Part shown: one piece after another, positions 27,308 through 36,186 of the stretch
Numbering within the stretch: the first letter of the stretch is position 1
Layout of the letters: the number at the start of each line of letters is the position of its first letter
Assembly (NCBI GenBank): GCA_007571315.1
Contig: RKRP01000174.1
Coordinates: forward strand, 1 to 39,201
Source: Gammaproteobacteria bacterium
Lineage (GTDB): Bacteria > Pseudomonadota > Gammaproteobacteria > Steroidobacterales > Foliamicaceae
Length of the DNA stretch: 39,201 nucleotides
Direction: 5' to 3'
Translations under genes and position numbers: made by a program
The notes under the pieces: model-generated
What the model was told of the DNA's origin: nothing
Seen by the model: only the letters and a program-made list of their open reading frames with translations
Databases searched by the model: none

Positions 27308-28819
27308 ATGCCTGATTTTGGTTTGTTGAGCGTCATTATTTGGCTGCCGGCGCTGGCCGGCGCGCTGATTGCCCTATTCGCGGGCAATGCCGCCGGGGCG
27401 CGCTGGGCCGCTCTGGCGGTGTCCCTGCTCCAGTGGATTCCCGGCGTAATGCTGTGGCGCGCGTTCGCGCCGGGCGCGGGGTACCAGTTTGTCGAACGAA
27501 ACGCCTGGATCGAGCGCTTCAACGTTGAGTACTACCTCGGCGTGGACGGCATCGCGCTGGCGTTGATTCTGCTTACTCTGCTGCTTACGCCGGCGGCGGT
27601 TGTTGCCGGCTGGCGCGCCATTAACCGGCGCGCGGGTTTGTATTACGGCGCCCTGCTGGTCCAGCAGGGCCTGATGCTTGGCGTGTTCTGCGCGCTGGAC
27701 AGCCTGCTGTTTTACGTGTTCTGGGAATTCATGCTGGCGCCGATGTTCCTGATTATCGGCGTGTGGGGCGGCGAGCGCCGCATCTACGCCACGGTGAAGT
27801 TCTTTCTGTTCACCTTCCTGGGTTCGGTGTTCATGCTGGTCGCGCTGGTTTATCTGTACTTGCAATCGGGCAGTTACGCCATTCCCGACCTCCACGCCCA
27901 GCCGCTTTCGCTAACGGAGCAGCAGTGGCTGTTTTTCGCTTTCCTGGCCGCGTTTGCGGTCAAGGTGCCCATGTGGCCGGTGCATACCTGGCTGCCCGAC
28001 GCGCATGTTGAGGCGCCCACCGGCGGCTCGGTCATTCTGGCGGCCATCCTGCTGAAGATGGGCGGCTTTGGCTTGCTGCGCTTCGGCCTGCCGGTTACTC
28101 CGGATGCCGCCGCGCAGTTCGCGCCGCTGATCGTGGGCCTGTCGCTGGTGGCGATCGTGTATATCGCCGTTGTCGCGCTGGCCCAGCGCGACCTCAAGAA
28201 GCTGATTGCGTATTCCTCGGTGGCCCACATGGGTTTCGCGACTCTCGGCATGTTCATTCCCCTGTCCCGCGCCAGCGCGGAGGGCGCCGCGCTGCTGACC
28301 CTGGGGATGGGTGGCGGCATGGTGCAAATGATCTCTCACGGCTTTATTTCAGCCGCGCTGTTTATGTGCGTGGGCGTGCTCTACGACCGTGCGCATACGC
28401 GCCGCATAAGCGATTTTGGAGGGGTGGCCAACACCATGCCGGTGTTCGCCGTGCTGCTGGCGCTGTTTGCGCTGGCCAACGCCGGGCTGCCCGGCACTTC
28501 CGGGTTCGTGGGGGAGTTTTTGGTTATCCTCGCCTCCTTCCGCGCCGAGCCTCTGGTGGCCCTGGGCGCGGGGACGATTTTGGTGCTGGGCGCCGCCTAC
28601 AGCCTGTACATGATCAAGCGCGTGCTGTTTGGCGAGGTGGCCAACGAAAAGGTCGCCGCGCTTGCGGACCTGGATGTCAGGGAGGCGATTGCGCTGGGCG
28701 GGCTGGCGCTGCTGGTGGTGGCGCTGGGCCTTTATCCCGGCCCGCTGGTTGAACTGATGGAGCCGTCTCTGGATGCCCTGGCGCGGCAGGTTATGGCCGG
28801 CAAGGCGGGCGCCTTGTGA
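27308..28819 (+). CDS. nuoM: NADH-quinone oxidoreductase subunit M
   Basis: Antiporter-like membrane subunit, 503 residues. Hallmarks: VFWEFMLAPMFLIIGVWGG, KVPMWPVHTWLPDAHVEAPT, SVILAAILLKMGGFGLLRF, DLKKLIAYSSVAHMGF, ISHGFISAALFMCVGVLYD and NAGLPGTSGFVGEFLV. A GTG at 27296 within nuoL could add four residues; ATG 27308 is preferred. Its stop overlaps the GTG start of nuoN (GTGA). Confidence 0.97.
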   Translation: MPDFGLLSVIIWLPALAGALIALFAGNAAGARWAALAVSLLQWIPGVMLWRAFAPGAGYQFVERNAWIERFNVEYYLGVDGIALALILLTLLLTPAAVVAGWRAINRRAGLYYGALLVQQGLMLGVFCALDSLLFYVFWEFMLAPMFLIIGVWGGERRIYATVKFFLFTFLGSVFMLVALVYLYLQSGSYAIPDLHAQPLSLTEQQWLFFAFLAAFAVKVPMWPVHTWLPDAHVEAPTGGSVILAAILLKMGGFGLLRFGLPVTPDAAAQFAPLIVGLSLVAIVYIAVVALAQRDLKKLIAYSSVAHMGFATLGMFIPLSRASAEGAALLTLGMGGGMVQMISHGFISAALFMCVGVLYDRAHTRRISDFGGVANTMPVFAVLLALFALANAGLPGTSGFVGEFLVILASFRAEPLVALGAGTILVLGAAYSLYMIKRVLFGEVANEKVAALADLDVREAIALGGLALLVVALGLYPGPLVELMEPSLDALARQVMAGKAGAL

Positions 28820-30225
28820 TTGACCTTGCTTTCTGGGCGCCTATGCGCGCCGAGCTTGCGCTGGCGGCGCTTGTGCCTGTGGCACTGCTCGTGGACCTGG
28901 CGGCCGGCAGCCGCAAGCAAGCGGTAACGCGCGCCGTGAGTCTGGCCGGGCTGGCGCTGGTGGCCTGGGCCGCTATCAAGGCGCCCAACGGCGAGATGTT
29001 CGGGGGCTCCTTTGCGATGGACGGCCTGGCCCGGATTCTGAAGCTGTCCGGGACGCTCCTGACGGGCCTGGCCTTCGCCTACGCGCCGCGCGATTTGAAG
29101 GCCGCGGGCGCCTTGCGCGGCGAGTACTACCTTTTGGGAATGTTCGCGCTGCTGGGAGTGTTCGTAACCGCTTCGGCCGGCAGCCTGCTAACGCTGTATC
29201 TGGGGCTGGAACTGCTGGCGCTGGCGCTATATACCCTGGTGGCGCTGCAGCGCCACTGCGCGCAAGCGGCGGAAGCGGCCATGAAGTATTTCGTTTTGGG
29301 GGCGATCGGTTCCGGGGCGATGCTGTACGGCATCTCGCTGCTCTACGGCCTTTCCGGATCGCTGCTGCTTGATGAGGTGGCCGCGCAAGGCAGCGCCGGG
29401 GCCGGCTCGTATGTGGCCGCGGCTCTGGTTCTCGCCGGGGTGGCCTTCAAGCTGGGCGCCGCGCCTTTTCATCAATGGGTTCCCGATGCCTATCAGGGGC
29501 CGCCTCTGGGGGTGGCGGTGATTCTCGCAACGGTGCCCAAGCTGGCCTACTTCGCATTGATCGTGCGGTTGATGGTAACCGGGCTTCCGGTTGCGCAGGA
29601 GCAATGGAACCCGCTGCTGATCGTGATGGCCGCGGCCTCGCTGGCCATGGGCTCCATCGTCGCCATAGCCCAGACTCATGCCGCCCGGCTGTTTGCCTGG
29701 GCGGCGATCGGGCATGTGGGCTTCCTGCTTCTGGGGGTGGCGGCGGGCAGCGGCGAAGGACTGGCCGCGGCCCTTTTTTACACGCTTGTCTATACCCTGA
29801 TGGTGGCCGGAGCGTTTGGCGTAATCATCGCGCTTCAGCGGCAGAATGCGCCGCTGGACAGCCTGCGCGGCCTTTACCGCCGGCATCCGGGCCTTGCGCT
29901 GATTATGCTGCTGATTATGCTGAGCATGATTGGCCTGCCGCCGCTGGCCGGTTTCCTGGCCAAGTGGCAGATCCTGATGGCGCTGATCGAGCAGGGCATG
30001 ACGGTCCTCGCGGTGGTGGCGGTGGTGTTTGCGGTGGTGGCGGCCTATTACTATCTCCGCATCGTTCGGCTGATGTTTATGGAAGCGCCCGAGGAGGAAG
30101 GTCGGCTCACGCCGGGCTGGACCACGACTTTGCTTTTGAGCGCTAACGGCCTGGCGCTGCTGGTTTTGGGAATCTGGCCCAATTTCCTGCTTGATCTATG
30201 CCGCGCCGCTTTCGCCTCGGGCTAG
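28816..30225 (+). CDS. nuoN: NADH-quinone oxidoreductase subunit N
   Basis: Antiporter-like membrane subunit next to NuoK, 469 residues. GTG start at 28816, overlapping the nuoM stop. Hallmarks: LLTLYLGLELLALALYTLVAL (pumping-site Glu), KLGAAPFHQWVPDAYQGPP, ARLFAWAAIGHVGFLLLGV, GLPPLAGFLAKWQIL and the closing YYLRIVRLMFM. Last gene of the nuo operon; no convincing intrinsic terminator follows. Confidence 0.96.
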   Translation: MIDLAFWAPMRAELALAALVPVALLVDLAAGSRKQAVTRAVSLAGLALVAWAAIKAPNGEMFGGSFAMDGLARILKLSGTLLTGLAFAYAPRDLKAAGALRGEYYLLGMFALLGVFVTASAGSLLTLYLGLELLALALYTLVALQRHCAQAAEAAMKYFVLGAIGSGAMLYGISLLYGLSGSLLLDEVAAQGSAGAGSYVAAALVLAGVAFKLGAAPFHQWVPDAYQGPPLGVAVILATVPKLAYFALIVRLMVTGLPVAQEQWNPLLIVMAAASLAMGSIVAIAQTHAARLFAWAAIGHVGFLLLGVAAGSGEGLAAALFYTLVYTLMVAGAFGVIIALQRQNAPLDSLRGLYRRHPGLALIMLLIMLSMIGLPPLAGFLAKWQILMALIEQGMTVLAVVAVVFAVVAAYYYLRIVRLMFMEAPEEEGRLTPGWTTTLLLSANGLALLVLGIWPNFLLDLCRAAFASG

Positions 30226-30245
30226 CGTTTTGAGGGGGAAGGCAA

Positions 30246-30349
30246 GCGTTCAGTTCAGAACGGCCGAGCGCCGGCCGCGTGACACCAAGCACAGTGACTG
30301 CCTCTTCCACCGCCTTCACGAACCCGCCGGGATGGACAGAATTCTTCAT
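30246..30349 (-). pseudogene. Remnant of a HigA-type antitoxin gene
   Basis: From ATG 30349 the minus strand encodes MKNSVHPGGFVKAVEEAV and continues TVLGVTRPALGR. HigA/VapI-type (XRE, COG3093) antitoxins typically begin R-MKN-P-HPG-F-(I/V)K, then have about ten more residues and (S)VTEAA-VLGVTRPALS-LLN. The match is close (about 12 of 15 in the HTH part), but the roughly ten residues between the two blocks are missing, and homology ends after about 30 residues, running into the nuoN 3' end. No HigB toxin is recognisable beside it. The rest of the 30226-30487 gap shows nothing else. Confidence 0.6.
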
Positions 30350-30487
30350 GCGTATGCGAAATGCCGCTGCCATTGATCTCCATTGCGCGATCATCACGGC
30401 CCTTGGTGAAATATGCGGGCTACAGATGCAGGACATCCCAATAGATAACAGTCCGCGTTCCGTTGTCTCAAACCAGAGCGGGTCCGG

Positions 30488-33400
30488 CTAGATATCCCAG
30501 TTAAGCTCCACGAACAGCACTTGGCCGCGCGCGTCGTAACGAGTGAGGTCGTAAGGCCGGCCTCCCCATGGGGTGGCGGGCGGGTCAGCATCCAGCACGT
30601 TGCGCCCGCCGCCGCGCAATCTCAGCCCGTTGTCGAAGCGATAGCTCGCGGTCAGATCAACGGTTACATGCGAGTCAACCTGCATCGACGGCCGAGGGGC
30701 GTATAGCCGTTCGCAGCGGCCAATCACCGCTGTGCAGGTACCGGTGCGATCATTCTCGTAGCCGGGCGTGTAGCGCACGAACAGATCCGCAGCATACTTG
30801 CCCAACGACCATTCCAGCGAAGCCACCAGCCCGTACTCGTTGCTGCCCCAAGTGGTGCCTACGCGGTCAACCGGCTCCGACCCCGGCAGTATCTTGAAAT
30901 ACTCGTCAAGCACCCGCGTGTAGCTGATCCTCGGCGTGAAGGCGCCCCAGGCACTGTTGAAGCTGTACTCCAGTTCGGTAGTGAGGATTTCACTGACTTT
31001 TTCGGAGAGGTTGATTTGCCTGGCGAATACCCTGATTGCGTTTCCGTCCGCGTCGCGCTCCACAATCTCGGGAAGTCTGAAAGCGACTTCCGGATCTCTG
31101 AAAAGCAGGTTGTAGGAATACTCGATCTTGTCCGTGAAATCGACCTTTGACCAATGCACGGACCACAGCAAGCCCGGCAGAGCGGCGGGCGTCCAGTCGA
31201 AACTGAAAGAATAGTTGTCGGAAGTCTCAGGGTTTATGTCGTCGCCGACGCTATAAACATTTACCCTGCGAACCTGGCAACCAAACGGAAGGCAAAAGGG
31301 GCCCCCGGGAACATCATAGGGGTCTTGCACATAAACGGTGTCCTCGCGAGTCTCCCACAGGTGAAATGTATCGCTGAACACCGGCGGGCGAAACGATTCC
31401 GACCAGGCGGCCCGAAACGCCAAGCCTTCGGTGGGCTCATAGCGCAAGCCTATCCGCGGGCTGGTGTGAGTATGCGTAACAGTAATGATGTTGGGCTCGC
31501 CCGAGAACGCCCATCTGCGGTTCTCGTCACGGTATCGGGTAAGGCCGCCAAAGGCGCCAGAGGCCTCGTAGCGGTCATGGCGCGCCTGCAGGTTCAGCAC
31601 CAGCGAGTGAAAACCCGGACGAGCGTTGCCGGAGCCAACGATGGGAAAAGAGAGTTCGGTAAAAAACGCCGTGAGATCCTGCCCAGGATTCTCCAGGCCG
31701 AGCAACACTTCCAGCCCCTTGGTTACAGTGCCCGGCGACTCATCCGAGTAGTCTTCCTGCTCCAGGCGTATGCGTTTCTCGCGGATTTGCACGCCCGCCG
31801 CGTAGCTAGCCGAACCCCCTCCCCACAACTCAAACAGCTGTCCGCGCAGCAGCAACTCGTAAGTGTCCGTCTCGGTGATGCCTCTGTGCGGCCCTATCCA
31901 GGGCGAGACCAGTCCCGCCAGTTCAGGACTTTGCATCGATCCGTCGCCGAACAGGTTGATCGCCACGGCAGGGTCCGGGCTGGCAAGCAGTTCCAGTACC
32001 CGTTCCTTCGCCGGATCGAAATCGGGCAGGAAGCGGGGTTGCACAAAGGCAACCTGCCAGCCGAAGTTCTCCGAGGTGGAGCGCGCCGCCTGAAATTCCA
32101 ACTGATGGTTGTCCGCAAGATTCCAGATTGCCCCGGCGTTAACGTTGCGCTGTTCGTTTCTGGATTCATGGTAGGCGCCGGGCAACGCGCCGGCATTCAC
32201 CTCGGCGGTCGGCAAATAGTTCACCTCCACATCCTGACCGAACGGATTGAACGCATTGCTTGCCGGCACGATGTAGCCGGCCAACTGGGTTCGATATTCC
32301 TGGTAGGCCTCATGCTCGGAATACAGAAAATCCGCGAAAACCCGAAAATCGTCGGAGAAGAAGTGTTCGGCAAACAGAGTGAGCGAAGTATTGCTGGCAT
32401 CCTCTCCATTCTCGGGCGGCACATAATCGACCGGGATGATGTCGGTGCTGAAGTCGTCTTCGGTCGCCCCCTCGCCGCTGTGCCCGGCAGAAAGCTGAAG
32501 CCGGTTGCCGCAAGGGTATTGCCCCCAGGAGAATGTGCAAAGCTTCCGCAGCACGCCCGGCTGCCCCCTGGTGGTGTCGCGGTCGTCGAATTCCGGGCCG
32601 AACAAGCTGCGATGATCATTGGTGGTCCAGCCGGTCTTGGCATTGACAATGGGCTTTTGATCGACTCGCTGCAAAGTTCCTGTAATCTGGCCGATGCCCC
32701 AGCCGAAACCACCCTGAAGGCCGACCTTTCTTCTGTCAGCGTCGGTGGAGCTGAAGTCGTTGCGAAGGGTAACGGAGGCTCCGGTGTAGTTCTTCCTGGT
32801 AATGAAGTTGACTACACCTCCAATGGCATCGGCGCCGTACACCGCCGAGCCGCCATCCAGTTGAATGTCAACCCGTTCAATGGCCGAAAGAGGCACATTC
32901 AGCAGATTGACAAAATCCTCCTCATCCCCGGCGCGACCGGCAATGCGCCGCCCGTTCAAGAGCACCAGGGTGTTGCCCGAACCCAGGGCGCGCAAGTTGG
33001 CCGTCGAAGTGCCAAAGCCTGTTATGACTCCAAAGAGGATAACCCCGCTCAAGGGGTTGTCCACATTTCTCGGGTTCTTGTCCACATCGCTCGGAGCGAG
33101 AGCGCTGCTGTCCACCGCGCTTGTTTGCTGCGTGATCGACGGATAGGTCCAAGGCAGGGTGCGCATCAACTCCTCTACGCTCGACACGCCGCGCCGGGCA
33201 ATGTCTTCCGCCGTAAGGCTATAGACGCGCGCCGTAGGGTCGCCTATGGCGAGTCGGGAGCCGGTGACCGTCTGGGTGCCCAGCGCCGCGGGTTCTTCAA
33301 CCTGCTTCGGCGCGGAATCCTCCTCGACCGACCCCTCGTCCGCGGCGGTCTCGCTCACGGCGTCCGCATTTCGAGTCGCCCCACTCTCGGAAATTTTGGA

Positions 33401-33526
33401 CTGCTGCGTGCGCGCCAGCAGAGTCGGCTCGGATGCGGCAGCGCTTTTCGGTGTTTCCGACATTGCCTGCAAGGGAAACAGCAACGCCAAAAGAGCAAGC
33501 CCGGCAGATATGCGATCGTCGTTCAT
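30488..33526 (-). CDS. TonB-dependent outer-membrane receptor
   Basis: 1012 residues. Signal peptide of about 22 (hydrophobic core LALLALLFPLQAMS), then a roughly 60-residue Ser/Ala/Glu-rich spacer without a clear TonB box, then a plug domain (about 85-260): DIARRGVSSVEELMRTLP, NLRALGSGNTLVLLNGRRI, AIERVDIQLDGGSAVYGADA, GGVVNFITRK. The rest is a 22-strand barrel pattern with PRIGLRYEPTEGLAFRAAWS and SFRPPVF, ending LFVELNWDI. It belongs to the large receptors that import siderophores, cobalamin, glycans or other bulky ligands. The substrate is not predictable: no ligand-specific neighbour, Fur box or cobalamin riboswitch is seen. GGGAGG 6 nt before the ATG supports the start. Confidence 0.92.
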   Translation of the reverse strand: MNDDRISAGLALLALLFPLQAMSETPKSAAASEPTLLARTQQSKISESGATRNADAVSETAADEGSVEEDSAPKQVEEPAALGTQTVTGSRLAIGDPTARVYSLTAEDIARRGVSSVEELMRTLPWTYPSITQQTSAVDSSALAPSDVDKNPRNVDNPLSGVILFGVITGFGTSTANLRALGSGNTLVLLNGRRIAGRAGDEEDFVNLLNVPLSAIERVDIQLDGGSAVYGADAIGGVVNFITRKNYTGASVTLRNDFSSTDADRRKVGLQGGFGWGIGQITGTLQRVDQKPIVNAKTGWTTNDHRSLFGPEFDDRDTTRGQPGVLRKLCTFSWGQYPCGNRLQLSAGHSGEGATEDDFSTDIIPVDYVPPENGEDASNTSLTLFAEHFFSDDFRVFADFLYSEHEAYQEYRTQLAGYIVPASNAFNPFGQDVEVNYLPTAEVNAGALPGAYHESRNEQRNVNAGAIWNLADNHQLEFQAARSTSENFGWQVAFVQPRFLPDFDPAKERVLELLASPDPAVAINLFGDGSMQSPELAGLVSPWIGPHRGITETDTYELLLRGQLFELWGGGSASYAAGVQIREKRIRLEQEDYSDESPGTVTKGLEVLLGLENPGQDLTAFFTELSFPIVGSGNARPGFHSLVLNLQARHDRYEASGAFGGLTRYRDENRRWAFSGEPNIITVTHTHTSPRIGLRYEPTEGLAFRAAWSESFRPPVFSDTFHLWETREDTVYVQDPYDVPGGPFCLPFGCQVRRVNVYSVGDDINPETSDNYSFSFDWTPAALPGLLWSVHWSKVDFTDKIEYSYNLLFRDPEVAFRLPEIVERDADGNAIRVFARQINLSEKVSEILTTELEYSFNSAWGAFTPRISYTRVLDEYFKILPGSEPVDRVGTTWGSNEYGLVASLEWSLGKYAADLFVRYTPGYENDRTGTCTAVIGRCERLYAPRPSMQVDSHVTVDLTASYRFDNGLRLRGGGRNVLDADPPATPWGGRPYDLTRYDARGQVLFVELNWDI

Positions 33527-33904
33527 TTTCTACCTCCCGTCAGAAGCAAGCGAGAAACGGGATTATTCAAGATCGCGTCTGATTTCCTAATCATACTCGC
33601 TGCCTTGAACAAAGGCGCGAACCCGTTCGGCGTGTAGCGTTACGATCATCCTCCGATGATCCCAAACGCACGCCTGCAGGCTCATAAGTCGTTGGATTTA
33701 CATCCCCCGTTCAGGCTCACGTCTCATTGGAGAAGGCTAAAACTGTATGCAGCTTCTTGTTGTGGGTTATCATCCGCCAGTCATGGGCAAGGTGTCTAAC
33801 CTGAGTTAAGACACTGAATGATATGGGGAAACTAAAGTCTTGCCCGGCTCAATAATGGATATGCGGGCTGATGGCGCCGGTGAACAGACGCCGGGAGGCC
33901 AAGT
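33527..33904. other. Divergent intergenic region with an inverted repeat
   Basis: About 380 nt, more AT-rich than the genes on either side, separate the divergent receptor and transporter genes. I see no gene here. An imperfect palindrome, GTGTC-TAAC (33792-33800) / GTTA-A-GACAC (33805-33814) around CTGA, is the only notable structure. It could be an operator. Promoters are not clear on either strand. Confidence 0.35.
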
Positions 33905-35269
33905 TTGTTGAAGTCCGTCATGCGCATCGCAGGGCCGCTGGCGGCTCTGGCGGCGGGCCTGCTAACGCGGGATGCCGGCCCGGCGGTGGCCTGGACGGTG
34001 GCCGCAACCACCTTGTGCGCGCTGTGGTGGGTTACGGAAGCCGTGCCCATTCCGGTAACTGCGCTCATTCCGATCGCGCTGCTTCCGCTGGTTGGCGCAA
34101 TTACGCCGGAGCAGGCCGCGCGCGCCGTGGGCGATCCGCTCATTCTGCTGCTGATGGGGGGATTCATGCTGTCCACGGCCATGGAGAAAAGCGGCGCCCA
34201 CCGGCGCATCGCGCTCGGCATGATTAACCTGTTTGGAGCGGGAAACGGACGGCGGCTGGTGTTTGGCTTCATGGCTGCCGCGGCCGTGCTGAGCATGTGG
34301 ATATCCAATACCGCCACCGCCTTGATGCTGCTGCCCATCGCTGTTGCCGTCATACAGGGCTGCGAGGACAAGCGCCTGGCGCTGCCCCTGCTGCTGGGCA
34401 TGTGCTACGCCGCCAGCATCGGCGGCACGGGAACGCCCGTGGGCACCCCGCCCAACCTGATCTTCATGCGCGTCTATCAGGACAGCACAGGCATGGAGGT
34501 GGGATTCACGCAGTGGATGCAATGGGCCCTGCCCGTTGTGCTGCTGATGCTCCCGTTGGCGGGCTTTTGGCTTACGCGCGGACTGAAGCTCAGCGCGCCG
34601 GTTTCCCTGCCGGCCGCGGGCGCGTGGCGCAGGGAGGAGGTGCGCACGCTCGCAGTGTTCGCAGTTACCGCGCTGCTGTGGGTAACCCGGCGCGAACCCT
34701 TCGGCGGATGGTCCGGAGCGCTGGACCTGCCTCAGGCAAACGACGGCAGCGTGGCCTTGCTGGCCGTGGCGGCGATGTTCCTGGTGCCGAACGGATCCGG
34801 CGGGCGCCTGCTGGACTGGAAAACAGCCGCCAGCATCCCCTGGGGCATACTGCTGCTGTTTGCCGGCGGCATTTGCCTGGCCGGCGCTTTCGCCAGCACC
34901 GGCTTGAGCGCGCGTATCGGCGAAGCGCTGGCTTCCTATGCCGGCTGGCCGTCTTGGTTGCTGATCCTGCTTATTTGCCTGGCGGTTACCTTCCTCACCG
35001 AAATCACCAGCAACACCGCCACCACTTCGCTGCTGATGCCAATCCTGGCCGCCGCCGCCATTGCCGCCGGAGTCGCCCCGCGATTGATTATGGTTCCTGC
35101 GGCCATCAGCGCCAGCTTCGCATTCATGCTGCCGGTGGCTACCGGACCCAACGCCGTGGTGTTCAGTTCCGGGCGTTTGACCGTTCCGCAGATGGCCCGC
35201 GAGGGTCTGATCCTCAACCTGCTCGGCGCATTCATCATCTCCACCATCGCCTATTTGCTGCTGGGCTAA
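33905..35269 (+). CDS. SLC13/DASS-family sodium-coupled anion symporter
   Basis: 454 residues with about 11-12 transmembrane helices, divalent-anion/Na+ symporter family (as VcINDY). The duplicated SNT motifs that bind Na+ and substrate carboxylate are present: MWISNTATALML (131-142) and EITSNTATTSLLMP in the second half, plus GGTGTPVGTPPNLIF and MLPVATGPNAVVFSSG. Likely substrates are C4-dicarboxylates, citrate or, in some members, sulfate; the sequence does not decide. GGGAGG lies 6 nt before TTG 33905, so I use that TTG; ATG 33920 would leave a 21-nt gap to it. Confidence 0.88.
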   Translation: MLKSVMRIAGPLAALAAGLLTRDAGPAVAWTVAATTLCALWWVTEAVPIPVTALIPIALLPLVGAITPEQAARAVGDPLILLLMGGFMLSTAMEKSGAHRRIALGMINLFGAGNGRRLVFGFMAAAAVLSMWISNTATALMLLPIAVAVIQGCEDKRLALPLLLGMCYAASIGGTGTPVGTPPNLIFMRVYQDSTGMEVGFTQWMQWALPVVLLMLPLAGFWLTRGLKLSAPVSLPAAGAWRREEVRTLAVFAVTALLWVTRREPFGGWSGALDLPQANDGSVALLAVAAMFLVPNGSGGRLLDWKTAASIPWGILLLFAGGICLAGAFASTGLSARIGEALASYAGWPSWLLILLICLAVTFLTEITSNTATTSLLMPILAAAAIAAGVAPRLIMVPAAISASFAFMLPVATGPNAVVFSSGRLTVPQMAREGLILNLLGAFIISTIAYLLLG

Positions 35270-35324
35270 CCCCGCCTGCTGCGCCGGCCCTGCGGCTTGC
35301 TCCCTCCCCTGCTTCGCGGCTCGT

Positions 35325-35520
35325 TCAAGGGATGAGTTCGAGTTGGTGGATTTTCCTTAAGGGAAGCGCGGTGATCCGGCCGGTTAGCGGATACTCGCGC
35401 TCTCCCGGATAGACAACCCACAAATGCTCAAGTTTCAGGGCATCCATGGCGATGCGCTTCCCAAGAGAAGAAACACGGCCTTTCGTTGCGGGTTGTCGCA
35501 AATCGGCCGCCCGTGTTAAA
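35325..35520 (-). pseudogene. DUF4143-type AAA ATPase remnant with large internal deletion
   Basis: Two pieces of one protein family meet here in different frames. The C-terminal piece ends at 35325: RIAMDALKLEHLWVVYPGER then EYPLTGRITALPLRKI, matching the conserved end of DUF4143 ATPases. The N-terminal piece, just upstream on the minus strand (about 35517-35447), reads RPICDNPQRKAVFLLLGSASP, matching the post-Walker 'FLLLGSASP' region. The two overlap at about 35443 out of frame, as if an internal deletion of roughly 250 codons fused them. Walker A and most of the protein are missing. Such ATPases are common mobile accessory genes of unclear role. Remnant only. Confidence 0.6.
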
Positions 35521-35570
35521 GCAGAAAAACTCTTCGCGTTTATGAATGCGGACAGGGCCTGAAGGAAAGA

Positions 35571-35881
35571 CTATTTTTTCAGTGAATTTTGAGGTGGACG
35601 AACCGGTATGAGTCCGTCAGGCTTGCTGCCAAAGTTGCAAGACGGCCTCGGTGTTCCATAATGGAGAAGGAGAATGGCTTGATTGAATCGTCGATTGCGA
35701 TGGCTTGTTTCGCGGCGATTCGTTTGTATCATATGATTCATGCAGTGCCATAGAAGTGCTCAATGTTGATCCCGAGGCGCATAGACGCGAGCTTGCGGCT
35801 CTTGCGCGAAGGCCGGGCGCGCGGCGCCTGCGTTTCCCTCATGAGTGGCAGCCTTGGACAGTTCGCAGCACTGTCACCGGC
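35571..35881. other. Gap before the toxin-position gene, with a candidate promoter
   Basis: No convincing gene. A -35-like TTGTTT (35705-35710) and -10-like TATCAT (35727-35732) are 16 nt apart. The perfect palindrome ATCATATGAT (35728-35737) overlaps the -10. Frames continue open from here into the next gene but show no recognisable domain. Confidence 0.4.
35705..35737 (+). promoter_or_regulatory. Candidate promoter with palindromic operator
   Basis: TTGTTT-16 nt-TATCAT with ATCATATGAT across the -10. A palindrome over the -10 is typical of autorepressed toxin-antitoxin promoters. It differs from the MqsA operator known in E. coli (AACCT...AGGTT). It lies about 145 nt before the first gene of the pair. 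Confidence 0.35.
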
Positions 35882-36186
35882 ATGGCGTTTACGGATTCCG
35901 AGGCCTGGAGCTTCATTGCCGATCGCCTGCCCGCCGGAGGGGGCGGGATTCCGAGGCCTGGAGCTTCATTGCCGATCGCCTGGAAGAAGGGCATCCCATT
36001 GAGGTTGTTGAAATGCGCGACAAACCGGGCGCGTATGGGTTCGTCATGCTGGTTGATATTAGCGGGCAAGAGCGTCCTCTTTACATCAAGGTGCAACTGG
36101 GCGCTGGCGTGATTATTGGACGCAGTTTTCATTGGTCGAAGATGGACGTGAATACGTGGCCACGCAAAAGAGGAGATACGCCATGA
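35882..36186 (+). pseudogene. Toxin-position gene frameshifted by a 53-bp duplication
   Basis: From ATG 35882 the frame reads MAFTDSEAWSFIADRL, then a 53-bp tandem duplication shifts it. The original frame resumes in the second repeat copy with EEGHPIEVVEMRDKPGAYGF, VMLVDISGQERPLYIKVQLG and AGVIIGRSFHWSK, ending at TGA 36184-36186, which overlaps the antitoxin ATG. Subtracting 53 bp from 305 leaves 252 bp, exactly 83 codons plus stop. Small proteins of this kind sit upstream of YgiT/MqsA-type antitoxins; the family and activity are inferred from position and recall, not proven. As it stands the gene is probably inactive unless an upstream ATG (35845) gives a chimeric 113-residue product. Confidence 0.65.
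35893..35982 (+). repeat. 37-nt direct repeat (53-bp tandem duplication)
   Basis: 35893-35929 and 35946-35982 are identical over 37 nt and separated by 16 nt (a G-rich spacer, 35930-35945). The unit of 53 is not a multiple of three, so it breaks the reading frame of the toxin-position gene. The second copy carries the frame that matches the downstream protein. Confidence 0.9.

Noticed and set aside
30226-30260. Intrinsic terminator after nuoN
   Set aside because: There is a TTTT followed by GAGGGGG, but no stem precedes it.
31154-33637. Very long open frame (about 830 codons) antisense to the TonB-dependent receptor
   Set aside because: It is a GC-rich shadow of the receptor gene. It has no recognisable domain, an Arg/Gly/Ala-biased composition, and the receptor on the other strand is unambiguous.
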